A stretch of 64,000 nucleotides of DNA from Streptomyces lavendofoliae (GTDB lineage: Bacteria > Actinomycetota > Actinomycetes > Streptomycetales > Streptomycetaceae): the NCBI RefSeq assembly GCF_014649735.1, contig NZ_BMTP01000008.1, positions 62,001-126,000 of the forward strand, written 5' to 3'. How positions within the stretch are numbered: position 1 is the first letter of the stretch; every line of letters begins with the position of its first letter. Position numbers and translations under genes: made by a program. The notes below the pieces were generated by a model. It was not told where the DNA came from, did not search any database, and saw only the letters and a list, made by a program, of their open reading frames with translations. Shown piece by piece: positions 35,265-44,544 of this stretch.

Positions 35265-36938
35265 CTACTCGACGCCGATCAGGAGCAGCGGCGCCTGGGG
35301 GCCGCCGGCGTACACCACCGTGTCGACCGCGAGGTGCGTCTCGCGTACGTGGGCCTCCAGGCGGGCCGCCAGGCCGGCCGGGGCGTCCTCGGCGAGGACC
35401 AGGGTGACCAGTTCGCCGCCCGCCGAGAGCATGCGGTCCAGGACCGTGGCGGCCGTGGTCGCCACGTCCTGGCCGATCACCGCGACGTCGCCGTCGATCA
35501 GCCCGAGGACGTCACCGGCCTGGCAGACGCCGGCCGAGGTGAACGACCGGTGCTCGGCGACGGCCAGTTCGCCGTGGCGCGTGGCGCCCGCCGCCGCGGT
35601 CATGGCGACGACGTCCTCGTCGAAGCGCCGTTCCGGTTCGTGGACGGCGAGGGCGGCGATGCCCTGGACGGCGGCGCGTGTGGGGACGAGGGCCACCCGG
35701 ATGCCCTCCGCGCGCGCCTGCTCGGCCGCGGCCGCCGCGGTGTGCCGCAGGGCGGCGTCGTTCGGCAGCAGGACGACCTCCCGCGCGTGGGCGCGCCGGA
35801 TCGCGTCGACCAGCTCCCCGCTGGCCGGCGGCTCCCCGGGGCGGGCCAGCACCGTCGTCGCGCCGGCCTCGGCGCACAGGTGGGCGAGCCCCTCGCCGGG
35901 CAGGACGGCCACCACGGCGCGCCCCGCGCGTTCCTCGGGCGCCGCCGCGGCGGACGTGGCGAAGTGCGTGATCCGGATGCGGTGGGGGCGCCCGGCCTCG
36001 ACGCCCGCCTCCACCGCGGCGCCCGCGTCGTCGACGTGGACGTGGACGTTCCACAGGCCGTCGCCGCCCACCACCACCAGGGAGTCGCCGAGCGCGTCGA
36101 GCCGGTCGCGGAGCCGGGCCACGGCGGCGTGGTCGGCCTCCAGCAGATAGATGACCTCGTAGGCGGGCCCGGCCTCCGCGCAGGGCTCCACCACCGGCGC
36201 GGCCCCCCGGGGCACTCGCGGTCCCCGCGCGGGTGCCTGCCCGGACACCGCCTCCACCAGCGCGCCCAGCACGGTGACCAGTCCGCGCCCGCCCGCGTCC
36301 ACCACGCCGGCCCGCTCCAGGACGGCGAGCTGGGCGGGCGTGGCCTCCAGGGCCGCCCGGGCCCCGGCGTACGCGGCCCGGGCGACCTCCGCCACGTCAC
36401 GGGAGCCCGCCACGTCACCGGCCCCCGGGGTGCCACCGGGGCCCACCGCGACCGACGCCGACGCCGACCCCGATCCCCCGGCCCCCGGCGCCGCCGCGGA
36501 GGCCGCCGCCGACGCGACGCTCAGGATGGTGCCCTCGACGGGGTGGGCCACCGCCTCCCGCGCGGACACGGAGGCCCGCCGCAGCGCCCTGGCCAGGTGA
36601 TCCCCGTCACGGCCCTCGGCGAGCACCTCGCTCATGCCGCGCAGCAGCTGGGACAGGATGGTGCCGGAGTTCCCCCTGGCGCCGAGGAGGGCGCCGTGCG
36701 CCATGGCGCGGACGGTGTCGGCGAAGTCGGGGTCCGCGATCGCGGCGAAGACGGCCTCCACCGCCTGGGAGGCGGACTCGACCGTCAGGTAGAGGTTGGT
36801 GCCGGTGTCCCCGTCCGCGACCGGGTAGACGTTGATCGAGTCGATCTCCTCGCGCTCCCGGCCGAGCGCCTCCAGGGCCAGTGAGCACCAGCTACGGACC
36901 ACTGCGGAATCGAGCGCCTGCGGCAGGGTCTGCGGCAC
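35265..36938 (-). CDS. DAK2-domain (DhaL/FakA-like) kinase-type protein
   Basis: A 557-residue protein. The N-terminal DhaL-type domain contains INVYPVADGDTGTNLYLTVE, the ATP/Mg-binding Asp cluster, and GARGNSGTILSQLLRGMSE. A low-complexity Ala/Gly/Ser stretch (near 140-175) follows, then a C-terminal domain (IYLLEADHAAVARLRDRL, WNVHVHVDDAGAAVEAG) of the kind found in FakA-type fatty acid kinases. Genuine dihydroxyacetone kinase subunits are absent, so a fatty-acid-kinase-like role is the better inference. The GTG at 36938 has GAGGAGG upstream. It lies between recG and the divergent rpmB. Confidence 0.8.
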   Translation of the reverse strand: MPQTLPQALDSAVVRSWCSLALEALGREREEIDSINVYPVADGDTGTNLYLTVESASQAVEAVFAAIADPDFADTVRAMAHGALLGARGNSGTILSQLLRGMSEVLAEGRDGDHLARALRRASVSAREAVAHPVEGTILSVASAAASAAAPGAGGSGSASASVAVGPGGTPGAGDVAGSRDVAEVARAAYAGARAALEATPAQLAVLERAGVVDAGGRGLVTVLGALVEAVSGQAPARGPRVPRGAAPVVEPCAEAGPAYEVIYLLEADHAAVARLRDRLDALGDSLVVVGGDGLWNVHVHVDDAGAAVEAGVEAGRPHRIRITHFATSAAAAPEERAGRAVVAVLPGEGLAHLCAEAGATTVLARPGEPPASGELVDAIRRAHAREVVLLPNDAALRHTAAAAAEQARAEGIRVALVPTRAAVQGIAALAVHEPERRFDEDVVAMTAAAGATRHGELAVAEHRSFTSAGVCQAGDVLGLIDGDVAVIGQDVATTAATVLDRMLSAGGELVTLVLAEDAPAGLAARLEAHVRETHLAVDTVVYAGGPQAPLLLIGVE

Positions 36939-37035
36939 CTGGTGTCCTCCTCGAGCAGCGCTGGCTGCACCGCAGCGTAGACCCCGGGCGGGGCGGGGGG
37001 CCCGGGCGGGGGCCGGGCGAACCGTGGTAGTTTCG

Positions 37036-37068
37036 TTGCACCGGAGCAGTCGTTGTATGCTGCTCCGG
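37036..37068 (+). promoter_or_regulatory. rpmB upstream region with an inverted repeat around a -10-like element
   Basis: CCGGAGCA (37041-37048) and TGCTCCGG (37061-37068) form a perfect 8-bp inverted repeat around GTCGTTGTATGC, which contains TATGCT (37056-37061). TTGCAC at 37036 is only 14 bases from it. Either a promoter with an overlapping operator or an RNA hairpin about 110 bases before rpmB. Confidence 0.45.
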
Positions 37069-37180
37069 TTGCCCGATGAAAGTCGGGCCATTCCCCCGGC
37101 AACGCCACTTCAGTCACCAAGATCTGATTCCGGCTCGCCGGATTTCACTGTAAGTGCACCTGAAGTCTTTGGAGTGACCC

Positions 37181-37366
37181 GTGGCTGCCAACTGCGACGT
37201 CTGCGGCAAGGGGCCGGGCTTCGGCAACAACATCTCGCACTCGCACCGCCGTACGTCCCGTCGCTGGAACCCGAACATCCAGCGCGTGCGTGCCGTGGTC
37301 AGTGGGACGCCGAAGCGGCTCAACGCCTGCACCTCGTGCATCAAGGCCGGCAAGGTCTCGCGCTAA
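37181..37366 (+). CDS. rpmB: 50S ribosomal protein L28 (zinc form)
   Basis: A 61-residue L28: MAANCDVCGKGPGFGNNISH, RRTSRRWNPNIQRV and NACTSCIKAGKV. The two CxxC pairs mark the zinc-containing form; Streptomyces is known to have cysteine-free paralogues elsewhere under Zur control. The start is GTG with GGAG seven bases upstream. It is divergent from the DAK2 gene and followed by a strong terminator. Confidence 0.96.
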   Translation: MAANCDVCGKGPGFGNNISHSHRRTSRRWNPNIQRVRAVVSGTPKRLNACTSCIKAGKVSR

Positions 37367-37410
37367 CGCCGACGACGTTTCGCCGTAGCGCAGCCTCTGC
37401 GGTTGCCTTG

Positions 37411-37441
37411 AAAGCCGGTCCACCTCGGTGGACCGGCTTTT
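37411..37441 (+). terminator. Intrinsic terminator after rpmB
   Basis: AAAGCCGGTCCAC, loop CTCG, GTGGACCGGCTTT followed by T. A perfect 13-bp stem with A/T ends, working after rpmB. Confidence 0.9.
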
Positions 37442-37520
37442 CGCCGTACCCGGACGCGTACGGGCGCGCCGGGGAGGCCGCTCCCGCCCTCGGGATCCCG
37501 CCGGCGGGCGCGCCGGCCCG

Positions 37521-38315
37521 CTAGCGGAAGCGCCAGCCGTGGTCCACGGGGCCGATCCCGCCTCCGAGGGCGAACCCGGCAGCGATCGCCCCGGTCACGT
37601 ACTCCTTGGCCTGCCGTACGGCCTCGGGGACCGCCAGGCCCTTGCCGAGGCCCGCCGCGACCGCCGAGGCGAGCGTGCAGCCCGTTCCGTGGGTGTGGCG
37701 GTTGTCGTGCCGGGGAGCGCGCAGCCAGTGTTCCTCCGCGCCGTCCGTCAGCAGGTCCACCGCGTCCCCCGCCAGGTGCCCGCCCTTGATCAGCGCCCAG
37801 CGCGGCCCGTACTCCAGCACCGCGGCGGCGGCCCGCCGCAGATCGGCCTCGGACTCCACGCGCACGCCGGTGAGCTGGGCCACCTCGTCCAGGTTCGGCG
37901 TCGCGACGGTGGCCACCGGCAGCAGCCGCTCGCGCACGGAGTCGAGCGCCGAGGCCGCCAGGAGCGGGTCGCCGTGCTTGGACACCCCGACCGGGTCGAC
38001 CACCACGGGCGCGTCCGTCCCGGCCAGCAGCCCGGCGACCTCCTCCACGAGAGGTGCCGAGGAGAGCATGCCGGTCTTCACGGCCTGTACGCCGATGTCG
38101 TCGACCACGCTGCGGTACTGGGCGCGCACCGCCTCCACGGGCAGCTCCCAGGCGCCCTGGACGCCCAGCGAGTTCTGCGCCGTGACGGCGGTGATCACGC
38201 TCATGCCGTGGACGCCGAGCGCCAGCATGGCCTTCAGGTCCGCCTGGACACCGGCGCCGCCGCCGGAGTCCGAGCCGGCGACGGTCAGGACGCGCGGCGG
38301 CGCGGGCCGGCTCAC
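37521..38315 (-). CDS. thiD: Hydroxymethylpyrimidine/phosphomethylpyrimidine kinase
   Basis: Phosphorylates HMP and HMP-P for thiamine diphosphate synthesis. The 264-residue ribokinase-fold protein starts near VSRPAPPRVLTVAGSDSGGG, has GAGVQADLKAMLALGVHGMS, VVVDPVGVSKHGDPLLA, LIKGGHLAGDAVDLL and the catalytic HGTGCTLASAVAAGL. The GTG at 38315 overlaps the thiL stop by four bases (GTGA). No TPP riboswitch is visible upstream. Confidence 0.95.
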   Translation of the reverse strand: MSRPAPPRVLTVAGSDSGGGAGVQADLKAMLALGVHGMSVITAVTAQNSLGVQGAWELPVEAVRAQYRSVVDDIGVQAVKTGMLSSAPLVEEVAGLLAGTDAPVVVDPVGVSKHGDPLLAASALDSVRERLLPVATVATPNLDEVAQLTGVRVESEADLRRAAAAVLEYGPRWALIKGGHLAGDAVDLLTDGAEEHWLRAPRHDNRHTHGTGCTLASAVAAGLGKGLAVPEAVRQAKEYVTGAIAAGFALGGGIGPVDHGWRFR

Positions 38316-39274
38316 TCGTCGTCCCCGAAGTGGTCCCAGCCGCCCTGGGTGTGCCAGGGCGCGCCGTCGACGGTCACCTGGGGCAGGGCGGACGGGTTGA
38401 GCACCTCGCCGATGACCTTCCAGCGGGCGGGCAGCTTCACGTCCGGCGGGAAGGTGGCGACGATCGCGTGGTCCTCGCCGCCGGTGAGGACCCACTGCAT
38501 GGGGTCGACGCCGACGGCCTGCCCGATGTCGTTCATCTGGGTCGGGATGTCGATGAGTCCGGAGCGCAGGTCGATGCGGACCTTGCTGGCCTCGGCGATG
38601 TGCCCGAGGTCGGCGATCAGTCCGTCGCTGACGTCGCACATGGCGGTCGCGCCCAGCCCGGCGGCCGCGGGGCCGGCGTGGTAGGGCGGTTCGGGCCGCC
38701 GGTGGGCCTCGACGAAGGCGCGCGGCGAGCGGAACCCGCGCGAGAGGACCGCGTACCCGGCCGCCGACCAGCCGAGCCAGCCGGTGTACGCGACCACGTC
38801 GCCGGGCTGCGCCCCGCCCCGGGTGACCGGTTCGTGGTTGCGCAGGTCGCCCAGCGCGGTGATGGAGACGGTGATCGTGTCGCCCCGCACCACGTCGCCG
38901 CCGACCACGGCCGCGCCCGCCACCTGGCACTCGTCGCGCAGGCCGTCCATGAGCTCGGTGGGCCAGGTGACCGGCAGTTCGGCGGGGACGACCAGGCCGA
39001 GCAGCAGTGCGGTGGGGACGGCGCCCATGGCGGCGATGTCCGCGAGGTTCTGCGCGGCTGCCTTGCGGCCCACGTCGTACGCGGTGGACCAGTCGCGCCG
39101 GAAGTGCCGCCCCTCCAGCAGGATGTCCGTGCTGGCCACCACGCGCCGGTCGGGTGCGGCCACGACCGCGGCGTCGTCGCCGGGCCCGATCCGTACCGCC
39201 GGGGTGGAGGTGAGCCGGGAGGTGAGCTCCCTGATCAGCCCGAACTCCCCCAACTCGCCGACAGTGCCCTTCAT
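38312..39274 (-). CDS. thiL: Thiamine-monophosphate kinase
   Basis: Last step to thiamine diphosphate. The 320-residue protein starts MKGTVGELGEFGLIRELTSR, has the metal-binding motif VRIGPGDDAAVVA near 35, DILLEGRHFRRDW, and AMCDVSDGLIADLGHIAEAS near 215. The ATG at 39274 has AAGGGG about eight bases upstream; further in-frame codons to 39448 are unconserved. Coupled to thiD by overlap, so both late thiamine kinases are made together. Confidence 0.95.
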   Translation of the reverse strand: MKGTVGELGEFGLIRELTSRLTSTPAVRIGPGDDAAVVAAPDRRVVASTDILLEGRHFRRDWSTAYDVGRKAAAQNLADIAAMGAVPTALLLGLVVPAELPVTWPTELMDGLRDECQVAGAAVVGGDVVRGDTITVSITALGDLRNHEPVTRGGAQPGDVVAYTGWLGWSAAGYAVLSRGFRSPRAFVEAHRRPEPPYHAGPAAAGLGATAMCDVSDGLIADLGHIAEASKVRIDLRSGLIDIPTQMNDIGQAVGVDPMQWVLTGGEDHAIVATFPPDVKLPARWKVIGEVLNPSALPQVTVDGAPWHTQGGWDHFGDDE

Positions 39275-39477
39275 CGCTGTGCCCCTTCTGCCCCAGTGCG
39301 GTTGCGGTCGCGACCCGTCACTGCTGTAGGTACCGTCAAGTAGACCGTCAACTCGGTGCTTCGTGCGGCGGCCTCCCGCGCCACCGGCCGCGCGGGTCTC
39401 CCCGCTGCCCGCGACGACGCGGTACCGTGGCGTCCCTTTCTTCTCCACAAGATCCTCGTGGCCGCCCTGGAGGTTCC

Positions 39478-39711
39478 GTGGTACAGGCGTACATCCTTAT
39501 TCAGACCGAGGTGGGCAAGGCGTCGACGGTCGCCGAGACCATCTCCAAGATCCCGGGGGTGATCCAGGCCGAGGACGTCACGGGTCCGTACGACGTGATC
39601 GTGCGCGCCCAGGCCGACACGGTCGACGAGCTCGGCCGCATGGTGGTCGCCAAGGTCCAGCAAGTGGACGGGATCACACGGACCCTGACCTGCCCGGTCG
39701 TACACCTGTAG
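39478..39711 (+). CDS. Stand-alone RAM (Lrp/AsnC ligand-binding) domain protein
   Basis: A 77-residue protein, VVQAYILIQTEVGKASTVAE to LTCPVVHL, that matches only the C-terminal alpha/beta sandwich of Lrp/AsnC regulators; the helix-turn-helix is absent. Such SraA-like proteins may bind amino acids or form oligomers with full Lrp proteins. The GTG at 39478 has GGAGG six bases upstream. It is divergent from thiL and followed after 20 bases by the DUF3515 gene. Confidence 0.85.
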   Translation: MVQAYILIQTEVGKASTVAETISKIPGVIQAEDVTGPYDVIVRAQADTVDELGRMVVAKVQQVDGITRTLTCPVVHL

Positions 39712-39731
39712 CCCCCGTCTACCCTGGGCCG

Positions 39732-40223
39732 GTGACGTCTTCGCACCGGCTTCGCCGCCTGCCCGCCCTGCCCGTCGCCGCCGTGGCCGCCGCTGTCCTG
39801 TCGGCGGCCGCGGGCTGTTCCCCGACGGACGCGAAGGCATCCGTCACGGTTCCCAGTCCGCCGTCGGAAGAGGCCGCTCTCTGCGGCGCGCTGCACGAGG
39901 AGCTCCCGGAGACCGTCTCGGGACTCGGCCGGAGTGATCCGGAGCCGCGTTCCGATCTGACCGCCGGGTGGGGGGACGGGGCGATCGTACTGCGCTGCGG
40001 CGTCCCCCGGCCCCCCGCGATGAGCGACGAGGAGTCGCTGGGCGCGGAGATCGGCGGCGTGGACTGGCTGACGGAGCTGCGCGAGGGCGACGGACCCCGC
40101 TTCACCTCCACGTACCGCAAGACGTACGTGGAGGTGTCGCTGGACGAGCGGTTCGCGCACGACGCCACCCCGCTGATGGACATCGCCCCCGCCGTGAAGA
40201 AGGCGGTCCCCCCGAGCCTCTAG
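39732..40223 (+). CDS. DUF3515 family exported protein, possible lipoprotein
   Basis: A 163-residue protein with a signal peptide (RLRRLPALPVAAVAAAVLSA) ending in AAAGC, a weak lipobox, so membrane anchoring by a lipid is possible. The mature part (CGALHEELPETVSGLGRSD, GAIVLRCGVPRPP, YVEVSLDERFAHDATPLMDI) fits the actinobacterial DUF3515 family of unknown function. The GTG start lacks a clear ribosome binding site and may depend on translation of the gene 20 bases upstream. Convergent with ddl. Confidence 0.82.
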   Translation: MTSSHRLRRLPALPVAAVAAAVLSAAAGCSPTDAKASVTVPSPPSEEAALCGALHEELPETVSGLGRSDPEPRSDLTAGWGDGAIVLRCGVPRPPAMSDEESLGAEIGGVDWLTELREGDGPRFTSTYRKTYVEVSLDERFAHDATPLMDIAPAVKKAVPPSL

Positions 40224-40247
40224 GCCGTGTCCGCCCCGGACACGGCC
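40223..40247. terminator. Terminator between DUF3515 gene and ddl
   Basis: GGCCGTGTCC and GGACACGGCC form a perfect 10-bp stem with loop GCCCC, starting at the last base of the DUF3515 stop codon. Confidence 0.75.
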
Positions 40248-40309
40248 GCTGCCCTCGTGCGGCGCGGCAGGGCGGCCGGTACGGGGCGGGGCGGCCGGGC
40301 CGCGCGGTG

Positions 40310-41458
<1,149 letters not shown>

Positions 41459-41522
41459 ATCGCGATGAGCGTACCTGCTCACCCCGGTGACGTCAGCGAC
41501 CGCGTGGCCGCCTGTCCGGCCG

Positions 41523-42560
41523 TCAGCGCCGCTCGGGCTTCGCGGCGCGCGACATCAGCTCCTTGAGCGCCACCATCGGCGGCTTGCCCTCGTGGACGAT
41601 GCCGACGACGGTCTCCGTGATGGGCATGTCGACGCCGTGCCGACGGGCCAGATCCAGCACGGACTCGCAGGACTTGACGCCCTCGGCGGTCTGCCTGGTG
41701 ACCGCGATGGTCTCCTGGAGGGTCATCCCCTTGCCGAGGTTGAAACCGAAGGTGTGGTTGCGGGAGAGCGGCGAGGAGCAGGTGGCGACCAGGTCGCCGA
41801 GGCCCGCGAGCCCGGAGAACGTCAGCGGGTCGGCGCCCATCGCCAGGCCGAGGCGGGTGGTCTCGGCCAGCCCGCGTGTGATGAGCGATCCCTTGGCGTT
41901 GTCGCCGAGGCCCATGCCGTCCGCGATGCCGACGGCCAGCCCGATGACGTTCTTCACGGCGCCGCCCAGCTCGCAGCCGATGACGTCGGTGTTGGTGTAC
42001 GGGCGGAAGTACGGGGTGTGGCAGGCGGCCTGGAGCCGCTGGGCGACGGCCTCGTCCCGGCAGGCGACGACGGCCGCCGCGGGCATGCGGGCGACGATCT
42101 CCTTGGCGAGGTTGGGACCGGTGACCACGGCGACGCGGCTCTCGGGCACCTCGGCGACCTCCTGGACGACCTCGCTCATCCGCTTGGCGCTGCCCAGTTC
42201 GATCCCCTTCATCAGGGAGACCAGGACCGTGCCCGGCGCGAGCTTCGGCGCCCACTCGGCGAGGTTGCCGCGGAGGGTCTGGGAGGGGATGGCCAGCACG
42301 GTGAAGTCGGCGTCGTGCGCGGCCTCGGCGGGGTCGGTGGTGGCGCGTACCGACTCGGGGAGCTGGGTGCCGGGGAAGTAGTCGGGGTTGGTGCGGTCGG
42401 TGTTGATGGCGTCGGCGACCTCCTGGCGGCGGCCCCAGAGGGTCACCCGGCAGCCCGCGTCGGCGAGCACCATGCCGAAGGCGGTTCCCCACGATCCGGT
42501 GCCGAAGACGGCTGCCTTCACGGGACGGGCCACCGGGCCCGCGGTGTCGGGGCGTGTCAC
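41523..42560 (-). CDS. gpsA: Glycerol-3-phosphate dehydrogenase (NAD(P)+)
   Basis: Reduces dihydroxyacetone phosphate to sn-glycerol 3-phosphate for phospholipids. The 345-residue protein has KAAVFGTGSWGTAFGMVLAD (Rossmann), VLVSLMKGIELGS, VVTGPNLAKEIVARMPAAAV and GGAVKNVIGLAVGIADGMGL with the catalytic Lys. The GTG at 42560 overlaps the upstream plsC stop (GTGA), so G3P formation and acylation genes are coupled. Confidence 0.96.
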   Translation of the reverse strand: MTRPDTAGPVARPVKAAVFGTGSWGTAFGMVLADAGCRVTLWGRRQEVADAINTDRTNPDYFPGTQLPESVRATTDPAEAAHDADFTVLAIPSQTLRGNLAEWAPKLAPGTVLVSLMKGIELGSAKRMSEVVQEVAEVPESRVAVVTGPNLAKEIVARMPAAAVVACRDEAVAQRLQAACHTPYFRPYTNTDVIGCELGGAVKNVIGLAVGIADGMGLGDNAKGSLITRGLAETTRLGLAMGADPLTFSGLAGLGDLVATCSSPLSRNHTFGFNLGKGMTLQETIAVTRQTAEGVKSCESVLDLARRHGVDMPITETVVGIVHEGKPPMVALKELMSRAAKPERR

Positions 42561-43309
42561 TTCGCTTCCTCCCCTGCGGCCTTGCGCCGCTGTTCCATGC
42601 GAGCCCTGCGGTGGTCGTACGGCGTGGCGGGGGCCTTCTCGCCCCGGACCTCCTCCAGGAGGGAGGTGATCGCGGCCATGATGACCTCGGTCGCCTCGCG
42701 CAGCACCTCGGGCGTGGGCTCCCGGTCGTGGAACCGGCTGAGGTCGACGGGCGGGCCGGCCTGCACGATCAGGGTCTTGCGCGGGAGGAGCCGGAGCCGG
42801 TCCCGCTCGGCGTACGGCGGCATCGCCAGGTTGGCGCCCCACTGGGCGACCGGGATGACGGGGGCCTTGGTGAGCAGGGCGACGCGCGCGGCGCCGGTCT
42901 TGCCCGCCATGGGCCACATGTCGGGGTCGCGGGTGAGGGTGCCCTCCGGATAGAAGGCGACGCACTCGCCCCGCTCGATGGCGGCGACGGCGGCGCGGAA
43001 GGCGTCGAGCGCGTCGGTCGTCTCGCGGTAGACGGGGATCTGCCCGGTGCCGCGCAGCATCATTCCGACGAACGACCCCTTGAACAGGGCCGCTTTCGCC
43101 AGGAAGCGCGGGACGCGTCCGGTGTTGTACTGGTAGTGCGCGTACGACAGCGGATCGAGATAGGAGTTGTGGTTGACCGCGGTGATGAATCCGCCGTCGG
43201 CCGGAATGTGTTCCATACCCCGCCAGTCCCGCTTGAACAGAACCACCAGTGGCGGTTTTGCGATGACCGCCGCCAGGCGGTACCAGAAGCCGATTCTGCG
43301 GCGGGACAC
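42557..43309 (-). CDS. plsC: 1-acyl-sn-glycerol-3-phosphate acyltransferase (PlsC)
   Basis: Membrane-associated acyltransferase of phosphatidic acid synthesis. About 250 residues with the catalytic box FITAVNHNSYLDPLSYAHYQ (HX4D) near 40 and the substrate box GECVAFYPEGTLTRDPDMWP near 115; GTGQIPVYRE lies between them. The C-terminus is Arg/Lys-rich (DHRRARMEQRRKAAGEE). The GTG at 43309 has GGAGGAAGG upstream. It overlaps gpsA. Confidence 0.93.
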   Translation of the reverse strand: MSRRRIGFWYRLAAVIAKPPLVVLFKRDWRGMEHIPADGGFITAVNHNSYLDPLSYAHYQYNTGRVPRFLAKAALFKGSFVGMMLRGTGQIPVYRETTDALDAFRAAVAAIERGECVAFYPEGTLTRDPDMWPMAGKTGAARVALLTKAPVIPVAQWGANLAMPPYAERDRLRLLPRKTLIVQAGPPVDLSRFHDREPTPEVLREATEVIMAAITSLLEEVRGEKAPATPYDHRRARMEQRRKAAGEEAK

Positions 43310-43547
43310 TCGGACACCTTCCTCCGGGACTGGGTTGCCGGGGGTCAAGTGTCGCCCCGGGCCCCTGGTCTGTCGAGAACACCGTACGCCCCACCCCCGG
43401 CACCTTCGCCCCGGGTCGCACCGGTGCCGCGCCACAATGGTGCCGGGCCCACGCGGTGCGCCGCCCCGCCGCGGCGATGTCGCCGCGCGGCCCGGGAGCG
43501 GCCCGGCGGCGCCCCGGGCCCGGCCGCCGCACGGAGAGGAGAGCGCC

Positions 43548-44216
43548 ACGAACGCCGACCCGACCGGCTCCTGGTCCCTGGTCGTCCCCCTCAAGCCCCT
43601 CGCGCTGGCCAAGAGCAGGCTCGCCGGTGCCGCCGGTCCGCGGGTGCGGCCGCGGCTGGCGCTGGCCTTCGCGCAGGACACCGTGGCGGCGGCGCTGGCC
43701 TGCGGCGCGGTGCGGGATGTGTCGGTCGTCACGGACGATCCGGTGGCGGCGCTCACCCTCGGCGCCCTCGGGGCGCGGATCGTGCCGGACGGTCCGGCCA
43801 CGGGCCTGAACGCCGCGCTGGCGCACGGTGCGCGGGCGGTACGCGCGCGGCGCCCGGGCGCGCCCGTCGCGACGCTGAACGCCGATCTCCCGGCGCTGCG
43901 GCCGGCGGAACTGTCACTGGTGCTGGCGGTCGCCGCGCAATTCCCGCGGGCTTTTCTCCCGGATGCCGCCGAAATCGGTACGACATTGCTGTCGGCCGCG
44001 CCCGGAGTGGAATTGCGTCCCGCTTTCGGCGGCGCGTCGCGGCGGCGGCATTTGTTGTCGGGCGCGGTGGAAATCCGGCTGGACGGTGTGCGCTCGGTGC
44101 GGCAGGACGTGGACACCGCCGACGACCTGAGGGCCGCCGTGGACCTGGGGGTGGGGCCGCGTACGGCCGAGCGGTGGGCGGTGGACGTCCGGGCGGCGGG
44201 CGGGGCGGGCGGATAA
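43548..44216 (+). CDS. cofC: 2-phospho-L-lactate guanylyltransferase CofC, probable ACG start
   Basis: Nucleotidyltransferase that activates the phospholactate-type side-chain precursor of coenzyme F420. About 222 residues: WSLVVPLKPLALAKSRLAG at the start, VRDVSVVTDDPVAALTL, ATGLNAALAHGARAVRARR, VATLNADLPALRPAELSLVL and FGGASRRRHLLSGAVEI. No ATG, GTG or TTG lies at the expected place. ACG at 43548 is exactly six bases after GAGGAG, so it is either a non-canonical start or a mutated ATG; an ATG at 43437 would add an improbable Pro/Arg-rich leader. Divergent from plsC. Confidence 0.78.
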   Translation, partial: TNADPTGSWSLVVPLKPLALAKSRLAGAAGPRVRPRLALAFAQDTVAAALACGAVRDVSVVTDDPVAALTLGALGARIVPDGPATGLNAALAHGARAVRARRPGAPVATLNADLPALRPAELSLVLAVAAQFPRAFLPDAAEIGTTLLSAAPGVELRPAFGGASRRRHLLSGAVEIRLDGVRSVRQDVDTADDLRAAVDLGVGPRTAERWAVDVRAAGGAGG

Positions 44217-44226
44217 GCTGCCCTCC

Positions 44227-44430
44227 ATGCAGGCGACCGCGTACACGTACGACCCGGATTCCCGCAGCGGGAGTGTGCTGCTCGACGACGGCACCCCGGT
44301 GGAGTTCCCCGCCGCGGCCTTCGACGCGGGCGGGCTGCGGCTGCTGCGGCCCGGGCAGCGGGTCCGGATCGAGACCGAGGGGCAGGGCGACGCCCTGCGC
44401 ATCACGCTGGTGACGCTCCAGACGTTCTGA
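44227..44430 (+). CDS. Small conserved beta-rich protein (cold-shock-like), function unknown
   Basis: Sixty-seven residues, MQATAYTYDPDSRSGSVLLD to LVTLQTF. The segment SGSVLLDDGTPVEFPAAAFD followed by GLRLLRPGQRVRIETEGQG resembles the strand order of cold-shock OB domains, but RNP motifs are not clear. It starts 10 bases after cofC and may be co-transcribed with it. No functional call is justified. Confidence 0.75.
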   Translation: MQATAYTYDPDSRSGSVLLDDGTPVEFPAAAFDAGGLRLLRPGQRVRIETEGQGDALRITLVTLQTF

Positions 44431-44482
44431 CGTCCTGACGCTCCGGCCCTCCGGTTCCCGGGAGGGCGTCCCCACGCACCGC

Positions 44483-44512
44483 GGGCCGGGCTCCCTCTCG
44501 GGAGCCCGGCCC
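44483..44512. terminator. Terminator between the small beta protein gene and hupS
   Basis: GGGCCGGGCTCCC, loop TCTC, GGGAGCCCGGCCC: a perfect 13-bp stem between convergent genes. Confidence 0.78.
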
Positions 44513-44544
44513 GGCGTGTGAGTGGCCCTGGGGCCTCGTGCCGC

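Noticed and set aside
38316..39480. TPP riboswitch ahead of thiL-thiD
   Set aside because: No recognisable thi-box (CUGAGA ... ACCUGAUC-like) sequence upstream of thiL.
41523..43826. Single long frame that could look like a gpsA fusion
   Set aside because: gpsA begins at GTG 42560 with its Rossmann motif, and plsC lies in another frame with a 4-bp overlap; the upstream part of the frame has no similarity.
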